A stretch of DNA of 64,000 bases, from positions 434,001 through 498,000 of the forward strand of contig NZ_JAXCLA010000002.1 of NCBI RefSeq assembly GCF_034043675.1. Direction: 5' to 3'. The notes under the pieces are model-generated. The model was not told the DNA's origin. It searched no databases and was given only the letters and a program-made list of their open reading frames with translations. This DNA comes from KK5 sp034043675 (GTDB lineage Bacteria; Pseudomonadota; Gammaproteobacteria; Burkholderiales; Burkholderiaceae_C). The position numbers and the translations under genes were made by a program. Shown in pieces: positions 59,721-64,000 of the stretch; the first letter of the stretch is position 1; every line of letters starts with the position of its first letter.

Positions 59721-60725
59721 ATGAGCACATACTCAGTAAAAGCCTGCACAGCAAATTTGATCTTGGTCGCGCCACCCATTTCAAATACCGACGCGGCTCA
59801 GTTCACCAAAGACGATGAGGCCGCCATTGCAACCTTAAGGCAAAGTCACTTCTACATGATTTGCGGAAGACCGAAAGCGTCTTTCGGCACTATCGCAGCG
59901 CTTGAAGATGGGAGCATTAATGTCAACATTAGCCTTGCCTCAGGCCTGCAATCCGCTGGCTGTCTTCATATCCAACATATGGATTTCATTCATGAAGCGC
60001 CCGATGAATTCCAACTGAGGATCAAGGCAAATAGTGAGGTTCTGAGAATTTTCGTTGGGTCAACCCTAGTTTTTGTTACGACGCCTGATGATCTTCTAAT
60101 GCGACGTGGAAGGAGGCAGCGATTTATCGAAGGGTTTGATAACCATCATGAACTCTTCACCTTTGACTTGCTGTATGTAGGAATTGCCAAGAAGAATCAA
60201 GACAGCTATAGCCGACTCATTGAAAGAGGGCATAAAGCTCGGATGGATATTCTGGCGGCAGAGCCTCAGAGATCCGCTGGAGCAAGGGTCAGCGACGAGA
60301 CCTATCTCCTGCTCTTCGCTATAGATCCAATTTTGGTTAAGACTTTCGGGGGCGATGCCGATTTTGATGATGATGATATGGACATGTCCGTGGACTATCA
60401 TCGAATCATCGCGGACGCCGAGAAGGCGGTAATAAATATATTCAAGCCAGCCTACAACGTTGAGCAATATAAGAACTATCCGCATGGGGTGGACGGTCTC
60501 TTCAACCAAGGCTTTACGGGCTACACATATGCGATAGCAGAAGGGATATCACTCAATACTGGCTATGGCACGATCAAGGGAAGTAGGGACATGGAGGACT
60601 TATTGCTTTCCAATGACGCAGACTTCATTTCGGTCGCCGGGGAAGTTGTGACACTCCACATTTCGGGAAAGGACTTCAATATCCCGATAGATGTGCCCTC
60701 GGAAGACAGTGGCGCGTCCGAATAA
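59721..60725 (+). CDS. hypothetical protein with GIY-YIG-like C-terminal half
   Basis: This 334-residue protein has a low-GC gene. The N-terminal 145 residues are not recognised. From about 150 it reads LLYVGIAKK (the GIY-YIG strand), R165 and H171 in the RLxxxGH segment, and E234 with FKPAYN (241-246), the Glu and P-x-x-N of GIY-YIG nucleases. An acidic loop (FDDDDMDMS, about 214-223) is inserted. AGGGAG stands upstream of ATG 59721. A nuclease role is inferred and would fit the module. Confidence 0.6.
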   Translation: MSTYSVKACTANLILVAPPISNTDAAQFTKDDEAAIATLRQSHFYMICGRPKASFGTIAALEDGSINVNISLASGLQSAGCLHIQHMDFIHEAPDEFQLRIKANSEVLRIFVGSTLVFVTTPDDLLMRRGRRQRFIEGFDNHHELFTFDLLYVGIAKKNQDSYSRLIERGHKARMDILAAEPQRSAGARVSDETYLLLFAIDPILVKTFGGDADFDDDDMDMSVDYHRIIADAEKAVINIFKPAYNVEQYKNYPHGVDGLFNQGFTGYTYAIAEGISLNTGYGTIKGSRDMEDLLLSNDADFISVAGEVVTLHISGKDFNIPIDVPSEDSGASE

Positions 60726-61054
60726 GTCGGTTGGCATAGGACAGGCTCGCAAAAAAGAGCGTTGACCGAAGGAGATTCGATGAACTGCGTGAGTTTCTAT
60801 ATTCCTGATGCCGGCAGCAGCTAACTAGCCAAGCATTGATAACACACACTTGTCGATACCAAAGCATCGGCCTAGGAGGGGCGCTTCAACAGGTGTAAGC
60901 GTTACGAGCGTCCGTTCTCTGGCCCGTAGCCGACATCTGCATCCGTCGCGTCGAAGGACCGCCGTCGCTGCGAAGCGGCCGGTGGGCCTACGAGTTCAAT
61001 ATGGCCCAAATCGAACGCTCGAATCACCATCCGCTACTCTCTAGTTGAAAAGTG
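60726..61054. other. gene-poor stretch at the right edge of the island
   Basis: It holds one 14-codon frame (60780-60824) with a strong Shine-Dalgarno sequence, and otherwise nothing recognisable. From about 60880 the DNA returns to host-like GC. The part at 60900-61000 looks like scrambled repeat sequence of the sort scattered in these genomes, but no clear repeat partner is present in this window. Confidence 0.45.
60780..60824 (+). pseudogene. 14-codon frame with strong RBS, possible gene remnant
   Basis: GAAGGAGATTCG precedes ATG 60780; the frame reads MNCVSFYIPDAGSS and stops with TAA. The Shine-Dalgarno sequence is better than those of most genes here. It may be the surviving 5' end of a gene cut off at the island boundary, or a true micropeptide. 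No homologue can be named. Confidence 0.3.
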
Positions 61055-62110
61055 ATGCGAGCGATGAGAACAACAACGAAGGCCAACTTGATCGCAATCG
61101 CGATGAGCTTCTCAGCAGTCAGTTCGAGCGAGCCCGAGCCCAGTCTGTGTCAGAGCTTGGCAAGCGAAGCGGAACAAGTCCCCGCGGGTGAATGGGCGGC
61201 CGCGGCATACGACCCGATGAACACGCTTGTGAACGCGCGCGTCTCGCACAGCGCCGCGCGCAAGCTCTCGCCGATCGAGGAACGGCTGGTCAAGGATCCG
61301 ACCCTGCACGAAGAGTTCTCAGTCGGCCCCGAGGAGACACTCGACGTCGAGCGTCTGGACGGAACCGATGTCTACCGTGTTGACTCCTTCCAGGGCACGG
61401 CGAACTGCCAGTACTCGGTCTTCATCGAAGCGCCGCCGGGAAAGCCATCACATCATTTGTCCGCACCATTCGATGCGGATACCTGCACCACGCAATACGG
61501 CCGCTTCGGCCATGCCTTCGGGCAGCCCGTCTTCATGGTCGGCGGCGTGTTTGAGATGACGGGGCTTGCGCGCAGCTACAAGATCTCGGCGTGGCAGGGA
61601 CATGACAAGGCCTGGGGGCCGGCCTGCGAATTGAAGCTGGAGTTCAAGCAGACGCTGAAGCTCTCGGGCAGCCACTGCTCACCGGACGCCGCGCTCTGCA
61701 AGGCCGCCGCTCGCGTGGCGCCGGCCATTGCCGACGCCTACGGTCATCGAGGTCCAGCGCTTGACCCGCTCGCCTTCGCGCAGGGTCACAAGCCGCCGGC
61801 AGCCCTGGCGAAGCTGCTCGGCGACCAGTGGAACTCGGGAATGGAGCTACCCACTTTCGGCGCGAAGACGGCCGGCACGGTCAATCCTTTCTTCACCAGC
61901 TTCTCGAATTCCCAAGGCCCGGCGGGCCTTGCACTGTGGCTCGATGGCCGCTGGTGGCTCGGCGTCGTCGGCATCGCAGGCATCGGCTGGCGCGAGTCGA
62001 CAACCTCGCTGCTGGCGGTCTATGCCGTGACGGACGACGGCCCGGTTCCGGCGGCAAGTTTCCAGGTGGAGAAGCTGCCCGCCGGCCCTGCGCAGGCCGA
62101 GTGGCGATAG
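61055..62110 (+). CDS. exported protein of unknown function
   Basis: This 351-residue protein has a signal-peptide-like N-terminus (ANLIAIAMSFSAVSS, about 10-25) and a globular remainder with five to six Cys that could form disulphides (CQSLASEAEQVP, NCQYSVFI, DTCTTQYGRF, PACELKLEF, SHCSPDAALC). No domain is recognised. Codon use is host-like, so it lies outside the island. Starts at GTG 61052, ATG 61055 or ATG 61064 are all possible; I use 61055 because GAAAAG precedes it. Confidence 0.65.
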   Translation: MRAMRTTTKANLIAIAMSFSAVSSSEPEPSLCQSLASEAEQVPAGEWAAAAYDPMNTLVNARVSHSAARKLSPIEERLVKDPTLHEEFSVGPEETLDVERLDGTDVYRVDSFQGTANCQYSVFIEAPPGKPSHHLSAPFDADTCTTQYGRFGHAFGQPVFMVGGVFEMTGLARSYKISAWQGHDKAWGPACELKLEFKQTLKLSGSHCSPDAALCKAAARVAPAIADAYGHRGPALDPLAFAQGHKPPAALAKLLGDQWNSGMELPTFGAKTAGTVNPFFTSFSNSQGPAGLALWLDGRWWLGVVGIAGIGWRESTTSLLAVYAVTDDGPVPAASFQVEKLPAGPAQAEWR

Positions 62111-62202
62111 GCGCGCTCTCCCGTTCTCGGCCCGGTCAGGCACGCCGATTGCCAGTCGCGGGGCCGGACGCTCCCCCGACGAAATGCAGTAAAAACGCGC
62201 CC

Positions 62203-62802
62203 ATGACAAGTACGCCGCCCGAGCCCCTGTTGGCCGAATTGCGCAGTTCCACGCGCCCTCTGCATGACGACATCGAGCGGCTGCTGGCCTTGGAGGCTCC
62301 GATGGAACTGGGCCGTTACCAGGCCATCATCGGCGGCTTTCACAGCTTCCTGAGCCGCTGGGAGCAGGACCTGCTGGCGGCGCTGCCGCCGTCGCTGCAG
62401 GGCTGGTTCCAGGAACGCGGCCGGGCGCGCTTCGCGGCGGACGATCTCGGCTACCTGGCCTCGCTGGGCCTGCCGGCGGCTCGCCCTGCCTCGGCGGCGC
62501 AGCCGGACTTGCAGGACGCAGGCCTGGCCTCGGTCTTTGGGTCCATGTACGTGATCGAGGGCTCGGCCCTGGGGGGTCAGGTCATCACGCCGAAGCTGCA
62601 GCGCGACATGGGTCTGGAGCCGGGCCGCGGCGCCAGCTATTTCCACGGCTACGGCGGCCGTACCAGCGCGATGTGGCGCGAGTTCCGCCAGAAGGCCGTT
62701 GCCGAGGTCGGCGGCGAGCCGGCGGCGTTGCGCGCCGCGAGCGAGGCGGCGCAGGCCACTTTCGGTGCACTGATCGCCACCTTCCGCCCGCTGCTGGCAT
62801 GA
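62203..62802 (+). CDS. bphO: biliverdin-producing heme oxygenase
   Basis: This 199-residue helical heme oxygenase has the proximal His in RSSTRPLHDDIERLL (His21) and the GSALGGQ-like distal helix (YVIEGSALGGQVI). It opens heme to biliverdin, the chromophore of the phytochrome encoded next. The stop overlaps the phytochrome start (ATGA), so chromophore and apoprotein are made together. Confidence 0.9.
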   Translation: MTSTPPEPLLAELRSSTRPLHDDIERLLALEAPMELGRYQAIIGGFHSFLSRWEQDLLAALPPSLQGWFQERGRARFAADDLGYLASLGLPAARPASAAQPDLQDAGLASVFGSMYVIEGSALGGQVITPKLQRDMGLEPGRGASYFHGYGGRTSAMWREFRQKAVAEVGGEPAALRAASEAAQATFGALIATFRPLLA

Positions 62803-64000
62803 GCGACCCGCGCGCCCTGGCCGATTGCGCGAGCGAACCGATCCGCGTGCCCGGGGCGATACAGCCGCATGGATGGCTGCTGACAATCTCCGCGGCCAGC
62901 GGTGAGCCGGTGGCCTGGAGCGACAACTGGGCAGGCCTGGCCGACACCAAGGCGCTGCCGGCGGCGCTGGCTGCATTCGCCGCCAGCCTGAAGACGGGCG
63001 CCCAGGCCCTGGTCGATGGCGAAGGTGCGAGTTCGCTCGGCCTGCGCGCCTTCGGCGGCCACACGCTGCACATCACGGCCCATCGGGCGGGCAATACGAT
63101 CCACATCGAGGCCGAGGCGCAGGGCGCCGATGCCGAGCCCGGCGCGCAGGCGCCGATCTACCGCCTGGCCCGCCACATGGTGCCGCAGATGCAGCGCACG
63201 GCCTCGGTCGGCGAGGTCTGCGGCGCGGTGGCGCAGGAGATGAAGCGGCTGACCGGCTTCGGCCGCTGCCTGATCTACCGCTTCGACGCGGACGGCCACG
63301 GCGAGGTACTGGCCGAATCGCTGGACGCCGGCTACCAGAGCTACCTCGGCCACCACTTCCCGGCGGCCGACATTCCCGCTCAGGCGCGCGCGCTGTACAG
63401 GCTCAACCACCTGCGCCTGATTCCCGATGCCAACTACGCGCCGGTGCCGGTGCGCTTCGCCGACGGCACGAGCGCGGCGCTCACGCTCGACCTGTCCCAG
63501 GTGCAGTTGCGCAGCGTCTCGCCGATCCACCTCGAATACATGCGCAACATGGGCACGCTGGCCTCGATGTCGGTGTCGATCATCGTGCGCGGCGAGCTGT
63601 GGGGCCTGGTGTCCTGCCACAACCATGAGCCGGCTGGCCTGGCCTACCAGACCCGCATGGCCTGCGAGCACCTGGGGCAGTTGCTGTCGCTGCAGATCGA
63701 GGCCAAGGAGGAGAACGAGCAGGTCAGCGAGCAGCTGCGGCTGCGCCAGCTGACGCTGGCCATGGTGGCCCACCTGGCCGACAGCGACGCGACACTGCAG
63801 CGCCTGGTCGACGAGCCGGGCCCACTGCTGCGCATGGGCCTGGCCAGCGGCGCGGCGGTGATCCTGAACGACCGCTGCTGGACCGTCGGCGACACGCCCG
63901 ACGAGGCGGCGCTGCTGCGCCTGGGCGAATGGCTGGCGCCGCGCATCGATGAAACGCTGAACACCGACCGCCTGCCCGAAGACGCGCCCGAACTGGGCAT
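62799..64000 (+). CDS. bphP: bacteriophytochrome, N-terminal part (truncated by window)
   Basis: The first 400 residues of a bathy- or classical bacteriophytochrome are present: PAS-like domain with the biliverdin-binding Cys10 (ADCASEPIRVPG), IQPHGWLL, then GAF with the DIPAQARALYRLNHLRLIPD segment and HLEYMRNMG, and the beginning of PHY. The usual PxSDIP reads PAADIP, a small change near the chromophore. The output domain (kinase or other) lies beyond the window. It is coupled to bphO. Confidence 0.92.
   Translation, partial: MSDPRALADCASEPIRVPGAIQPHGWLLTISAASGEPVAWSDNWAGLADTKALPAALAAFAASLKTGAQALVDGEGASSLGLRAFGGHTLHITAHRAGNTIHIEAEAQGADAEPGAQAPIYRLARHMVPQMQRTASVGEVCGAVAQEMKRLTGFGRCLIYRFDADGHGEVLAESLDAGYQSYLGHHFPAADIPAQARALYRLNHLRLIPDANYAPVPVRFADGTSAALTLDLSQVQLRSVSPIHLEYMRNMGTLASMSVSIIVRGELWGLVSCHNHEPAGLAYQTRMACEHLGQLLSLQIEAKEENEQVSEQLRLRQLTLAMVAHLADSDATLQRLVDEPGPLLRMGLASGAAVILNDRCWTVGDTPDEAALLRLGEWLAPRIDETLNTDRLPEDAPELG

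Noticed and set aside
60900..61000. Possible integron attC or mobile repeat at the right island edge
   Set aside because: No inverted core sites or integrase could be found; the resemblance to scattered repeats was too vague.
1..64000. CRISPR arrays, tRNA or rRNA genes, intact insertion sequences
   Set aside because: No regularly spaced repeats, cloverleaf-like sequences or transposase genes were seen by reading. A tRNAscan or ISfinder search would be decisive but could not be run.

Overview
The window is GC-rich DNA from a Burkholderiales betaproteobacterium. The Rubrivivax/Roseateles/Leptothrix side of the order looks most likely. This is an inference from gene content and order: hslVU beside a STAS-tailed protein and an N-terminally extended dksA, glyQ-glyS-gmhB-plsC behind corC-lnt, and a LiuR-like MerR regulator with an isobutyryl-CoA mutase (icmF). 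No rRNA, tRNA, CRISPR array or intact insertion sequence was seen.

Layout. 0-5.4 kb: end of an unrecognised gene with a terminator, two tiny coupled genes, a glycine-zipper lipoprotein, pirin, azoreductase with a divergent LysR regulator, and a MerR regulator divergent from a metallo-beta-lactamase-fold hydrolase. 5.6-13.3 kb: a seven-gene minus-strand run (corC-lnt-glyQ-glyS-gmhB-plsC-ygjP). 13.4-20 kb: a COG0523 GTPase with a His-rich loop, dksA, a STAS protein, hslVU and coaX. 20-28 kb: a chemoreceptor behind a sigma-28-type promoter, Nudix hydrolase, DeoR regulator, a LOG/SLOG-like protein, a 545-bp foldback repeat, a Tat-exported phosphoesterase and a periplasmic binding protein.

27-38 kb is a nitrate assimilation locus: cobA, nasA, nirD, nirB, a PP2C/Ser-Thr kinase fusion on the opposite strand, narK, and a divergent ANTAR-PilJ regulator. 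The narK leader holds a near-consensus sigma-54 promoter, then a hairpin whose six-base loop fits the ANTAR-binding rule (A1, G4), then a Rho-independent terminator. This is the logic of the Klebsiella nasF leader. 38-46.7 kb: an MFS exporter, icmF behind a palindrome nearly identical to the one beside the MerR gene 35 kb away, a CorA-like transporter, rhodanese, SDR, DoxX and a YdeI/DUF1801 protein. 46.7-53.3 kb: a GntR-controlled operon (DUF969-DUF979-pxpA-pxpBC-biotin carboxylase/BCCP), which carries all the domain types of a urea-carboxylase-like enzyme plus PxpA and probable permease subunits. 53.4-55 kb: a membrane diguanylate cyclase.

55.2-60.8 kb is a lower-GC accessory island and the most unusual part of the window. 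It encodes a PD-(D/E)XK-like protein, a TcmP protein, a LexA-like self-cleaving repressor with a perfect 18-bp operator, a three-Cys-motif DUF5131 (Gp37/Gp68) protein, a second and different TcmP-like protein, and a protein with a GIY-YIG-like C-terminal half. It looks like a damage-responsive, possibly defensive or mobile module built on the three-Cys/TcmP pair, whose function is not established as far as I know. After it come a secreted protein of unknown function and a heme oxygenase coupled to a bacteriophytochrome that runs off the window.
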